Source of the DNA: a virus
Strand: one strand, 5' to 3'
IMG/VR virus record: IMGVR_UViG_3300015199_000006
Span: 1 to 40,795 of that record
DNA length: 40,795 bases
The notes under the pieces were generated by a model, which was not told where the DNA came from, did not search any database, and saw only the letters and a program-made list of their open reading frames with translations. Both the position numbers and the translations under genes were made by a program. Shown piece by piece: positions 29,377-36,488 of the stretch (positions within the stretch are counted from its first letter, which is position 1; each line of letters starts with the position of its first letter).

Positions 29377-30833
29377 CTTTTCGCCTCGCGCCTCGCCTTC
29401 TTTCCCGTCAGGTTTTCCCACCGCTGGACGATCACGTCGCAATACAGCGGGTCGAGCTCGAGCAGGTGCGCGCGGCGGTCGTTTTGTTCCGCCCCGATCA
29501 GCGTGCTGCCGCTTCCCCCGAACAGGTCCAGCACGTTTTCCCCGGGCTTGCTGCTGTACCGCATCGCCCGCGCCGCGAGCTCGACCGGCTTTTCGGTCAG
29601 GTGTACCGTCTTTTGATTGCTGACTTTCTTTACCGACCAGACGTCGGTTGTGTTGTTTGCGCCGAATAGTGTCACCCCCCTCTCGTCGATCTTGACCATG
29701 GGCATACCGCCCGAAACCGGCGGCAGGACGTCGACGCGTGAACCGTCGGCTGATTCGAGCCGCACGCCTCGGTCGATCGACTTACCGTCAACGGCGGGTT
29801 TCGCTGGCGAGACGTGCCACGCATCGGTCAGGTTGTGCGGGCCGAAGAAACGATGTGCCGCGCCTTCCTTCCATCCGTAGAAGCACCATTCGTGGTTGCC
29901 CATGAAGTCTTTGCGCGTGAGCACCGGCGCCTCTTTGATCCAGATGATCGCCTGCGAAAAGTACAGACCGGCCGTGGACAATGCCACTGGATAGTTGGCG
30001 CAGTTCGCATAGCCGCCCCACACGTAGAACGCCCCGCCTGGTACCAGCACGCCGGCGGCGTTCTTGAACCAGGCCCCGAGCATTCGCTCGAACTCGGCCG
30101 GCTTGAGGAAATCGTTCATCAACGGCCGGTCTTTGGCGCGCATCTTCGACGTCGTCGCCCTGGCCTCGGGCTTGCGGGCCAGGTCGAGCTGCTGATGATG
30201 AGTCTTCTTCCCCGCGGCCCTGAGCGCGTTGTGCGATCTCGGTTCCACATTGACGTTGTATGGCGGGTCGGTGTTGAACAGATGGATCTTGCGACCCGCC
30301 GTCACCCTGGCGACGTCGGCCGCCTCGGCGCTGTTGCCGCACAGCAACCGGTGCTCGCCGAGGATCCAGAGATCTCCCGGCGTGGTCGTCGCCTTGTCGG
30401 GCGGCGCGGGGACGTCATCCAAACCGGCCGGGGTCTCGATGCGCGCGAGGATCATCATCAGCTCGCGATCGTCGAATCCCAACAGCGCGACATCGAGCCC
30501 GCTCTTTTGCACGCTCGCGATCTCGTCCGACAGCAGCTCGAAATTCCACGTCGCCAGTTCGTGCAGTTTGTTGTCGGCGATGCGGTACGCCTTGACCTGC
30601 GCTGGCGTGAGCTCACGCGCGACGTGCACCGGTATCTTCTCGAGGTCCAGAGACTTGGCCGCCAGCCAACGCACGTGGCCGACGATGATCACGCCCTTCG
30701 CGTCGACGACGACCGGTTGTCGCATGCCGAATTCGCGGATCGACGCCGCCACTGGCGCGATGGCCTTCTCGTTGATGCGCGGGTTGTTGGCGTACGGTTT
30801 GATCGAATCGATTCGCCGTAGTTCAATCTTCAT
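29373..30833 (-). CDS. ParB-like / DNA methyltransferase fusion (486 aa)
   Basis: The start MKIELRRIDSIKPYANNPRI at 30833 begins a ParB/Srx-type domain (about residues 1-105) with VVVDAKGVIIVGHVRWLAAK. The methyltransferase follows, with catalytic DPPY (189-192, NTDPPYNVN) before the SAM-binding FGGSGST (438-444), the motif order of beta-class amino-methyltransferases (N6-adenine or N4-cytosine). ParB-methyltransferase fusions are common in phages and probably protect DNA from host restriction or mark packaging sites. No partner restriction enzyme is encoded nearby. It lies just ahead of the terminase genes. Confidence 0.9.
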   Translation of the reverse strand: MKIELRRIDSIKPYANNPRINEKAIAPVAASIREFGMRQPVVVDAKGVIIVGHVRWLAAKSLDLEKIPVHVARELTPAQVKAYRIADNKLHELATWNFELLSDEIASVQKSGLDVALLGFDDRELMMILARIETPAGLDDVPAPPDKATTTPGDLWILGEHRLLCGNSAEAADVARVTAGRKIHLFNTDPPYNVNVEPRSHNALRAAGKKTHHQQLDLARKPEARATTSKMRAKDRPLMNDFLKPAEFERMLGAWFKNAAGVLVPGGAFYVWGGYANCANYPVALSTAGLYFSQAIIWIKEAPVLTRKDFMGNHEWCFYGWKEGAAHRFFGPHNLTDAWHVSPAKPAVDGKSIDRGVRLESADGSRVDVLPPVSGGMPMVKIDERGVTLFGANNTTDVWSVKKVSNQKTVHLTEKPVELAARAMRYSSKPGENVLDLFGGSGSTLIGAEQNDRRAHLLELDPLYCDVIVQRWENLTGKKARREAKR

Positions 30834-30943
30834 CGGAAATTTCCCACGGCCGGTAAAGAGAGTTGCATAATGTAGCTGTTCCCGCTGGGGCACCGCGAAA
30901 AAAGGCGGCGGAAGGACCCGTGAAAAACCGCGGGGATAGCAAG

Positions 30944-30994
30944 CGGGGCCAGGTGGCCCCGGGTGGGGGCCGCCGCGCGGGGCGCGCGGCGGCC
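30944..30994 (-). terminator. Tandem hairpins between lysis and packaging modules
   Basis: A perfect 12-bp stem GGCCGCCGCGCG (30968-30979) / CGCGCGGCGGCC (30983-30994) with a GGG loop lies nine bases after the stop at 31004 (minus). It is followed by a second 7-bp hairpin (30944-30961) and then, still on the minus strand, GCGGTTTTTC. The T-run is some distance away, so termination may be partial. Confidence 0.6.
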
Positions 30995-31003
30995 TGCGAG
31001 GGA

Positions 31004-31231
31004 TCAAGCAGCGGGGGCGTTTACCTTGAGGCCGAGCGCCGCGCCGGCGGCATTGGCCTGGTCGAGCGCAGTTTGAAGTTCGGCAAGATCGGTGTTGGCC
31101 TGCGTCGCTTTGGTCTCGGCATCATTGGCCGAAGTGACGGCCGCGGCGTTGCTCGCGGCAGCGGTGTCGGCCGAGGCCTTCAGCGCACCAAGGGAATTGT
31201 CGAACGCGGTGAGCTTGCTGGGATCAACCAT
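31004..31231 (-). CDS. Ala-rich coiled-coil protein (75 aa)
   Basis: The start MVDPSKLTAFDNSLGALKAS at 31231 has GGAG eight bases upstream; an earlier in-frame Met at 31267 is less well supported. The product is almost entirely a small-residue helix with heptad-like pattern (AAASNAAAVTSANDAETKAT; QANTDLAELQTALDQANAAG). No signal or membrane segment is seen. It may be a structural coiled coil at the end of the lysis/envelope cassette. Function unknown. Confidence 0.7.
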   Translation of the reverse strand: MVDPSKLTAFDNSLGALKASADTAAASNAAAVTSANDAETKATQANTDLAELQTALDQANAAGAALGLKVNAPAA

Positions 31232-31305
31232 TGGTTGGGCTCCGGGAATGATGTGAATCACGATCATGGGAAACGCGGATTATCGAATTATCGTAATGCG
31301 ACAAT

Positions 31306-31965
31306 TTACGGGTGCTCGATGGTGACCTTGGCCCCCTGCGGGATGGGCATCACGGTCGCGGGCTGAGTCCCTGAAGGATCTGGCGTATCGGGTGCTGCAT
31401 TGGCGGCGGCCGCTTTACCGGCCACAAGCAAACCGGCAAGGAATTTCTGACCGGCGGGCAGGCGGTCGATGTGCGCGGCGAGCTCGGGGTGGGCTGAGCT
31501 GTTGACGATCTGATGAACGGCGTCCTCCAAATCGGCATTGGCCTGGTCGACGTCGGTGAACGGGCTCGATTTCGCGATGTCGTCTGCGTCGGCCTGCAAC
31601 TGCGCGGCGGGCGCACCGGCGGCGACGTCGGCAAAGAATTTCTTGACCTTCGGTCCCAAGATCGGATCGGCCAGGGCGACGGCCAGCATGTTCAGGAATT
31701 CTTTTTCCCAGTTGGCTGAGTGAGACAGGTAGTGGGCGGCCAGCTCTCCACTCCCGATCATGCTGTCGATGTCATCCGCGGCCAGGTCCATCAGCGGTGT
31801 GAAGATTACTTGCGACAGACCGGCTTTGGAGAACGCCGCGGCGACTTTGGAGGCCCACTTGTGCACAGCAATCTTGATCTCTTTGACGTCGCGCTTGGCG
31901 ACTGCGATCATCCCCGCAACGGCAATGGCCAGAGCGGTGAGTAACGTAATGTGCATGATGTCCAT
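31306..31965 (-). CDS. Membrane-anchored helical protein, holin-like candidate (219 aa)
   Basis: The start MDIMHITLLTALAIAVAGMI at 31965 has AAGGGAAA upstream. It gives one N-terminal transmembrane helix followed by a basic segment (AKRDVKEIKIAVHKWASKVA). The rest is a long, soluble Ala/Asp-rich helical region (ADVAAGAPAAQLQADADDIA) and a Pro-rich tail. One membrane span with a large soluble domain, inside a block with two hydrolases, suggests a role in lysis or envelope attachment. No holin family was recognised. Confidence 0.6.
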   Translation of the reverse strand: MDIMHITLLTALAIAVAGMIAVAKRDVKEIKIAVHKWASKVAAAFSKAGLSQVIFTPLMDLAADDIDSMIGSGELAAHYLSHSANWEKEFLNMLAVALADPILGPKVKKFFADVAAGAPAAQLQADADDIAKSSPFTDVDQANADLEDAVHQIVNSSAHPELAAHIDRLPAGQKFLAGLLVAGKAAAANAAPDTPDPSGTQPATVMPIPQGAKVTIEHP

Positions 31966-32017
31966 GTGCGCTTTCCCTTGTGGAGCTGAATGCTGAATTG
32001 GGTGAATGGGCGGATGC

Positions 32018-32740
32018 TTAGCGGCTGGTGCGGCGGGCCTTCTTGATGCGGCGAAAATCACTGGCGAGTGTGAAGCCCAGCAATGCGAGCGCGCCGACTC
32101 CCACGGGAATCGCGAATGCCATTCCGGCTGGAATCTTGTGTTCGACGGGCGCGGGTTCGTCCTGCAAAACGGTCGGGATTTCGTTGGCTGGCGGAGTCTC
32201 GTTGGGCACGGGATGGATGGGCAGGCAATGGCCGTCGGGGCAGTGGCGCTGAATTTCCTTGTGGATGGCGCGCGTGAGATCGCGCGGCTTCTTTCCCAGC
32301 TTCGGGCCTGACTCGCGGTAGACGACTTCACCGTTGGCGCGTTCGATCAGCAAACAGGGGGTGGCGTCGACGATGGGGCGAAATTTTTCAAATTCCTTTG
32401 TGCCCTCCGTGTAACAGTGATAGTGCGTCTGGGATTTGAGCGACATGAAAAAAGGCTCGGAGTGAAACAGCGATTCGGCGCGGCGCTCGGCGCGGCTGTT
32501 GGCCCAGTCCTGTTTGAGCAACAGGACGGTGTGCCACTGGTTCCCGTCTTCGGGGAGGTCGACGACGCGTTGTTCGGCGCGGCATTCTTGAGATTGCTGC
32601 TCTTCGACAATTTTCATGCGCACGGCCAGCGATTGCATGGCCTGGTCGAACGTGCAATCGGCGGGCTGGTTGTTTTGGTCGAAGAGCACCACTTGGCCGG
32701 CGGCCAGCAGGCAGACGGCCACGATCAGGACGTATTTCAT
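32018..32740 (-). CDS. Signal-peptide and C-terminal membrane protein (240 aa)
   Basis: A strong AAAGGAG site precedes the ATG. Residues 1-18 are a signal peptide (MKYVLIVAVCLLAAGQVV). The centre (about 65-165) is a small alpha/beta domain (WHTVLLLKQDWANSRAERRA; PIVDATPCLLIERANGEVVY) with thioredoxin-like rhythm but no CxxC at the expected place. A proline-rich linker follows, then a C-terminal transmembrane helix (AFAIPVGVGALALLGFTLAS) and a basic anchor. It should face the periplasm. It may act as a spanin-like or peptidoglycan-linked factor; this is inference. Confidence 0.65.
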   Translation of the reverse strand: MKYVLIVAVCLLAAGQVVLFDQNNQPADCTFDQAMQSLAVRMKIVEEQQSQECRAEQRVVDLPEDGNQWHTVLLLKQDWANSRAERRAESLFHSEPFFMSLKSQTHYHCYTEGTKEFEKFRPIVDATPCLLIERANGEVVYRESGPKLGKKPRDLTRAIHKEIQRHCPDGHCLPIHPVPNETPPANEIPTVLQDEPAPVEHKIPAGMAFAIPVGVGALALLGFTLASDFRRIKKARRTSR

Positions 32741-32743
32741 CGG

Positions 32744-33388
32744 TCACTCCTTTGTAATGGCATCAGGATTTGACGGTTTTACAATCCACGGATCCGGAGC
32801 GGGCGGTGTTCCCGCGGGTGTTACGGCCCAGCCCCCGCTTTGTTTCCAGTCCCGCAAGAATGTTTCCCGCGGCAACTTTTTGATTTCTGCGGGAGAATTG
32901 CTGTCGAGAATGTGGGCGTGCTGCTGGTCGAGTCCGACCAGGTTCACCATGTGGGCTCCGTCCTGCACGACAACGGCGGCTCCGCGGCGCGTGCGGATGG
33001 CCCAGTCGAGAAACGATTCGTCTCCCGTGCGAGTTTCGGCGAATTGAACACCGGCGCGCTCCAGCTTGACAGCCAGGCCCTCCGCGGTTTCCCCGTTCGC
33101 GTGTTCTCGCTGCCAGCGATCGGCGATCGCGTGCTGGCCCTGCCAGTGAAACAGATGCACCATCGCGGCATGCACGCACGAACCTTGACCCCGGTTCCCA
33201 ACCCAATTCAACCGGCGCCATTCGCGCGGGATGTTGACCAGTCGCAAATTGTGGACGATCGACCAGACGGCGGCGGGCACTTTTAATGGTATGACGGGGG
33301 GCGGCGTCAATGAGACCGCGGCGGGCACGGCCGCGGCGGCGCTCGAGAGCAGTGTCATCAGGATGGCGAGTTGTTGCAGCGGGGTCAT
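32744..33388 (-). CDS. C39-like papain-fold peptidase, secreted (214 aa)
   Basis: The N-terminus is a hydrophobic signal-like segment ([20 protein letters not shown]). The catalytic Cys is in [20 protein letters not shown], the His in [20 protein letters not shown], with the following Asp/Asn as third residue. This is the classical Cys-His order of papain-like C39/C70 peptidases. The protein ends in a Pro-rich tail. It overlaps a SEC-C mini-gene upstream (ATGA) and precedes the membrane protein at 32740. In a lysis cassette it could cleave cell-wall peptides as an exported endolysin. Confidence 0.8.
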   Translation of the reverse strand: MTPLQQLAILMTLLSSAAAAVPAAVSLTPPPVIPLKVPAAVWSIVHNLRLVNIPREWRRLNWVGNRGQGSCVHAAMVHLFHWQGQHAIADRWQREHANGETAEGLAVKLERAGVQFAETRTGDESFLDWAIRTRRGAAVVVQDGAHMVNLVGLDQQHAHILDSNSPAEIKKLPRETFLRDWKQSGGWAVTPAGTPPAPDPWIVKPSNPDAITKE

Positions 33389-33507
33389 TTGGGCAGATGG
33401 CAGTCTTTGAATTTCTTACCGCTGCCGCACGGGCAGGGGGCATTGCGTCGAATCTTCGGAGCGCTGCGGATCGTCCGCACGACGCGAGCGAACGGCAGAG
33501 CGCTCAT
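33385..33507 (-). CDS. SEC-C zinc-motif mini-protein (40 aa)
   Basis: The product starts [20 protein letters not shown] and ends with a complete SEC-C motif, [16 protein letters not shown], the zinc-binding tail that in SecA and stand-alone proteins carries the CxC...C-H/C ligands. The TGA overlaps the ATG of the peptidase gene (ATGA). SEC-C tails bind SecB or ribosomes. A 40-residue basic version beside exported lysis proteins might help their translation or export. That link is inference; the motif is directly visible. Confidence 0.75.
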   Translation of the reverse strand: MSALPFARVVRTIRSAPKIRRNAPCPCGSGKKFKDCHLPK

Positions 33508-33535
33508 GAGCGCCGCGGTTCCGAGATGTCTGGTT

Positions 33536-33628
33536 TTAGTTTCGGCCACGGAAGATCTCTTTCAAGGTGCGCAGGCAATACAGCGCCAGCGCGAGCTCGA
33601 TCAGATGAATGAGGGTCGGATCGAACAT
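33536..33628 (-). CDS. Single-span membrane mini-protein (30 aa)
   Basis: The product [20 protein letters not shown] plus a basic tail ([10 protein letters not shown]) is a short transmembrane helix with positive-inside C-terminus. It starts one base after the stop of the gene upstream, as expected for translational coupling. Tiny membrane proteins in lysis cassettes can be holins or regulators of holins, but the length alone does not show this. Confidence 0.55.
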   Translation of the reverse strand: MFDPTLIHLIELALALYCLRTLKEIFRGRN

Positions 33629-33629
33629 C

Positions 33630-33866
33630 TCAGCCAGCGGGGATCGGCACGTGAGTGGCGTCGAAGTAGTACGAATGGCCCAGCAGCCAATGCTCGTACA
33701 CGTGCGGATTGTCGACGACAATCTCCAAGCGCCCGCTCGGCGACGCCTTGAAGAACCGCTGGTCTTCAGGGATCGTCGAATCGTATTCGGTCGTGAAGAC
33801 GTAGCGGCGGCCGCCATTTCCGAGATGGTGGATTTCACTCAGGCGAAATTTGGAGCGGATTGTCAT
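33630..33866 (-). CDS. Hypothetical small protein (78 aa)
   Basis: The ATG overlaps the stop of the permuted papain-like gene (ATGA). The product begins MTIRSKFRLSEIHHLGNGGR and is strand-rich (RRYVFTTEYDSTIPEDQRFF; GRLEIVVDNPHVYEHWLLGH). It resembles small phage beta proteins found near lysis genes, but no family was recognised. Confidence 0.7.
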   Translation of the reverse strand: MTIRSKFRLSEIHHLGNGGRRYVFTTEYDSTIPEDQRFFKASPSGRLEIVVDNPHVYEHWLLGHSYYFDATHVPIPAG

Positions 33867-34477
33867 GTCCTTTGCCTTTCAAAGAATTCAGGGGGCAAAT
33901 AACTGGCGCAACGCTGGACGGCGCGCATCAGACTGGCGGGGTTGTAAAGGCCAGGGTCGCTCAGCGGGAGTTTCAAAAGCGGCATGAGCATCTCGGCGAC
34001 CAGCTCGCTGCAGAACAGATGGCCGAGGTCGGGATAGGGCATGAACGGCGTCCACTTGAACAGCCGTGTTCCGGATTCAAGGGCCCCCCGCAAGTCGTAC
34101 GGGCGGCCGTGGATTTCGTAGAGGCGGTTTCGCAGCGACCGCGCCTGGTCGCACGTGAGCGGGATCCGCAGGCGCATGCGGGCCACTTTGCCGGGGTAGG
34201 CTTTCACGCGTCCGGCGGGATCGTGTGCCTGCACTCCCTGCACCGGTTCACCGCTGAGGATGTCGGGCTGGTCGCAAAGCGTGGTGGACTCGAACAGCAG
34301 CGGCCATTCGTGTCGCGGGTGAAACCACGTCGTGCAGATCCCGATGTGGCTGGGCCCGCGGGTGACAGCCTCAATGATCCTGCTCTGCCAGGTGCGGCCC
34401 CAGAAGAGCAGGAGGTCGCCCGCCTCGAAATTGGTCGAGGATGGAGGATCGAGGATGGAGGATGACGACGACGGCAT
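33863..34477 (-). CDS. Permuted papain-fold hydrolase (NlpC/P60 or YiiX type, 204 aa)
   Basis: The order of motifs is His first, Cys later. FEAGDLLLFWGRTWQSRIIE and then GPSHIGICTTW give the His, while LGHLFCSELVAEML near residues 150-165 gives the Cys. This circularly permuted order is that of YiiX/YaeF-like hydrolases in the NlpC/P60 superfamily, which cut amide or peptide bonds in cell-wall or lipid substrates. No signal peptide is seen. The first ~15 residues are encoded by a heptamer DNA repeat (34437-34464). With the C39-like enzyme it forms a two-hydrolase lysis block. Confidence 0.75.
   Translation of the reverse strand: MPSSSSSILDPPSSTNFEAGDLLLFWGRTWQSRIIEAVTRGPSHIGICTTWFHPRHEWPLLFESTTLCDQPDILSGEPVQGVQAHDPAGRVKAYPGKVARMRLRIPLTCDQARSLRNRLYEIHGRPYDLRGALESGTRLFKWTPFMPYPDLGHLFCSELVAEMLMPLLKLPLSDPGLYNPASLMRAVQRCASYLPPEFFERQRT
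34437..34464. repeat. Four heptamers (GAGGATS) inside a gene 5' end
   Basis: GAGGATG, GAGGATC, GAGGATG, GAGGATG are arranged head to tail. On the minus strand they encode the Ser/Pro/Leu-rich N-terminus of the permuted papain-like hydrolase. A change of one unit would shift that reading frame. Confidence 0.85.
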
Positions 34478-34486
34478 CGACAGCTC

Positions 34487-34747
34487 TTATGCGGTGACCG
34501 GTTTTCCGCTCGCGCGGCAGATCTGCATGTGCTCGGTCTGGTTCTTTTCGAGCCGTTCCAGGCAGGCGGCCGTCGCAATCCCGGTCTGGGTCTGCTTCGT
34601 GACCTGCGCGTCGGTCGAGTCCAGAAATTTCGTGTGCCGATCGATCAATTTGTCAACGCGTGGCAGCACGACGAAATACAGCAGGCCCAGAATGGCGGCC
34701 CCCCAGATATGGCCCTGCTTAAAGAGCGTCTCGATCAGAGCATCCAT
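34487..34747 (-). CDS. Holin-like protein: one membrane span plus coiled coil (86 aa)
   Basis: From MDALIETLFKQGHIWGAAIL the product has a short amphipathic start and one transmembrane helix (GAAILGLLYFVVLPRVDKLI). A soluble coiled-coil part follows (TKQTQTGIATAACLERLEKN), ending KPVTA. Such small membrane proteins with a helical tail are typical of phage holins or of Bhl/Rz-associated proteins. It is the first gene after the sigma factor and leads the lysis cassette. Confidence 0.6.
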   Translation of the reverse strand: MDALIETLFKQGHIWGAAILGLLYFVVLPRVDKLIDRHTKFLDSTDAQVTKQTQTGIATAACLERLEKNQTEHMQICRASGKPVTA

Positions 34748-34892
34748 GGCATCACATGTTCTGGTACATTTTTCTGGGCCTCGAAAACGGGACGTCAGTC
34801 CCTTTTTTTGCGAGCTCGACGTGCGGCCGTTTGAGGCCAATTTCTTGCTTCGTCGGCGCGAACTGTCTGCCAGAATGGCAAAACGCAATCGG

Positions 34893-35621
34893 TCAGACGG
34901 AAAATTCATCGCGCCGGCCGCGCAACCGCTCCCGCAGGAAATCCAGAATGATGGCGTGCATCTGCGAGATGCGGCTTTCGGACAGGCCGAGCGTCAGACC
35001 GATCTCCTTCATCGACAGCCCTTCGTAGTAATACAGGATGATCAGCAGCCGTTCGTTCTGATTCAGCCCCTGCGTGATCAGGCCCAACAGGTGCGATTTC
35101 TGCAGGCGCGTCTCCGGCGGCCGGCCGGCCTGATCCGGGATCAAATCGCGCAAGACGACCTGCCGCTGGCTCTGGGTGTCATACTGACGCAGCTCGAGGG
35201 GAGTCTTCTGCGCATTCACGACCGCCCGCCAGCTCTTGCGGAATTCGTCGCTGGATAAACCCAGCCGCTCCGCGATCTCTTCGTCCGTCGGCTGCCGGCC
35301 CAGCTCGTCGCACGCCTCGGCGCGGGCCTGACGGTAGTTCTTTTCCCGCGTGCGGTCTTTGCGGCTGAGCGCGTCGTCGGCCCGCAGGCTGTCGAGCATC
35401 TTCCCGCGGATCCGCGGCAGGGCGTAGGTCGCGAGCTGGTTCCCGCGGTCGGGATCGAAGGCGGCGATCGCTTCGACCAGGCCCAGGATTCCCTCCGAGA
35501 TCAGGTCTGCCACCAGCGGCCCGCCCGGCGGCAGCCGCTCGGCGATCCGGTAAGCGCAATGCCTCACCAGCTCGAGGTGCTGTTCGATAAGTGCGTTGCG
35601 TTCGGCAATCGTGCATTCCAT
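34893..35621 (-). CDS. Sigma-70 family factor, FliA/WhiG class (242 aa)
   Basis: Regions 2 to 4 are visible. Region 2 (about residues 37-80) reads DLISEGILGLVEAIAAFDPD and FATYALPRIRG-like text (QLATYALPRIRGKMLDSLRA). A region 3 helix pair follows (DELGRQPTDEEIAERLGLSS), and region 4 has a helix-turn-helix (LSMKEIGLTLGLSESRISQM). Region 1 is absent, as in FliA, WhiG and SigF. Such factors direct RNA polymerase to a separate promoter set. In this phage it probably turns on the lysis and structural operon that follows directly. The ATG is preceded by CCAGG with no clear Shine-Dalgarno. Confidence 0.93.
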   Translation of the reverse strand: MECTIAERNALIEQHLELVRHCAYRIAERLPPGGPLVADLISEGILGLVEAIAAFDPDRGNQLATYALPRIRGKMLDSLRADDALSRKDRTREKNYRQARAEACDELGRQPTDEEIAERLGLSSDEFRKSWRAVVNAQKTPLELRQYDTQSQRQVVLRDLIPDQAGRPPETRLQKSHLLGLITQGLNQNERLLIILYYYEGLSMKEIGLTLGLSESRISQMHAIILDFLRERLRGRRDEFSV

Positions 35622-35638
35622 CCTGGCCCATATGCGGT

Positions 35639-35711
35639 GGCCCCGCGTGGGTCAGTCAATCCCGACTTAAGTCGGGAGAAAAGAGGGATTGACCGAAAGG
35701 GGGCGGGGCCA
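35639..35711 (-). promoter_or_regulatory. Structured leader ahead of the sigma factor gene
   Basis: GGCCCCGC (35639-35646) faces GCGGGGCC (35703-35710), and GTCAATCCC (35655-35663) faces GGGATTGAC (35685-35693), giving one long interrupted hairpin. Inside it, CCCGACTTAAGTCGGG (35661-35676) is a perfect 16-bp palindrome that competes for the CCC bases. The structure ends 18 bases before the sigma ATG, so it can control translation or bind a repressor. Confidence 0.65.
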
Positions 35712-35712
35712 G

Positions 35713-36045
35713 TTACAACGGCCGCTCGGGTCCCAGGGGTGGTTTTCCCGATAGCTTTCTCAAGGCTTCCCCGATGCCTCTTGCCTCAATACATCCGTTC
35801 AATTCGTCCGGCCCGCGCCAACGCGTCTGGATTTCGCGAAAGGCAGCTCGTGCGGTGGCGTGCACGGCTTTGCAAGCCCGCGTCGGCAACCGCAAGTTGC
35901 TCGACGCTGTGCTGGAGGATCCCCGGATACTGCAGCGCGCGGCCCAGGGCCTGGTCCGGCGGCTGTCGAAAGGCTCCCGGGCACAAAACCCGCGGAAAAC
36001 GAGAAAAACGGCCGTTGCGACCTCGTGACGCCAAAACCGACGCAC
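35713..36045 (-). CDS. Unresolved ORF before the sigma factor gene (110 aa)
   Basis: A GTG-started frame (shown as MRRFWRHEVATAVFLVFRGF) runs to TAA at 35713. Its C-terminal half (RAAFREIQTRWRGPDELNGC, then IGEALRKLSGK) looks protein-like, while the first half is Cys/Arg/Ser-rich and doubtful. On the other strand, 35774-36028 (plus, 84 aa) has better third-position GC in its middle and an AAGG site. Only one can be real, and the region may hold a decayed gene. Confidence 0.3.
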   Translation of the reverse strand: MRRFWRHEVATAVFLVFRGFCAREPFDSRRTRPWAARCSIRGSSSTASSNLRLPTRACKAVHATARAAFREIQTRWRGPDELNGCIEARGIGEALRKLSGKPPLGPERPL

Positions 36046-36099
36046 CAGGTTCGCGTCTGACGCGTCCGCAAGGCCTGGCCCGACCCGTGGGACGTCCGG

Positions 36100-36137
36100 T
36101 TTATACCGTTATACGGTAATTCGGAAATTCTCGAATT
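36100..36137 (-). promoter_or_regulatory. Candidate minus-strand promoter with a dyad operator in the spacer
   Basis: On the minus strand TTTCCG (36127-36122) and TATAAA (36105-36100) are 16 bases apart, a fair -35/-10 pair. The spacer contains the perfect dyad TACCGT-TAT-ACGGTA (36104-36118). A second dyad, AATTCG (36118-36123) / CGAATT (36132-36137), lies beside it. The site would drive the sigma factor region and could be held off by a repressor such as the ribbon-helix-helix protein at 37310. Confidence 0.45.
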
Positions 36138-36144
36138 CCCGTTT

Positions 36145-36342
36145 TCAGCCGTCGGCTGTCAGCACGGCCAGGCAGTCCCGCAGATCGCGCTGCTCGAGCC
36201 GGTGCATGACGTGGTCAGCCAGGCGATCGATCTTGGTCTGCGGACGGTGCAGCGTGGCCTCGTGCAGAGCTTGGATGATCGCTCGCTTGACGATCTGACG
36301 CGCCGCGCCGCGGTGACGAGTTACTTCTTCGCTTTCCACCAT
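36145..36342 (-). CDS. Small helical protein (65 aa)
   Basis: The product begins MVESEEVTRHRGAARQIVKR and is wholly helical (AIIQALHEATLHRPQTKIDR; LADHVMHRLEQRDLRDCLAV). Its start lies 22 bases inside the end of the preceding 52-residue gene. No family was recognised. It is the last gene before the putative promoter of the sigma factor, and may be a small regulator. Confidence 0.7.
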   Translation of the reverse strand: MVESEEVTRHRGAARQIVKRAIIQALHEATLHRPQTKIDRLADHVMHRLEQRDLRDCLAVLTADG

Positions 36343-36479
36343 CGGGCCAGCTCCTTGATTGCACGGAGTCGTTCGTCGCGTTCGATCCGCTTACGGCGTG
36401 CGGCTTTGGTCTCCGCGGACAAGGGGGGTTGATCGAACAGGTTGAGCTGCCCTGGCAGGACACGAGGCCGTCGCGCCAT
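36321..36479 (-). CDS. Basic mini-protein with clamp-binding-like motif (52 aa)
   Basis: The product begins MARRPRVLPGQLNLFDQPPL. The QLNLF pentapeptide matches the bacterial sliding-clamp-binding motif QL(S/D)LF. The rest is a Lys/Arg-rich helix (RRKRIERDERLRAIKELARW) ending WWKAKK. It lies 9 bases after the Gam gene. A small basic protein with a clamp motif next to Gam could recruit or block the host DNA polymerase clamp. The motif is directly visible; the role is inference. Confidence 0.65.
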   Translation of the reverse strand: MARRPRVLPGQLNLFDQPPLSAETKAARRKRIERDERLRAIKELARWWKAKK

Positions 36480-36488
36480 GGTCTCCGC

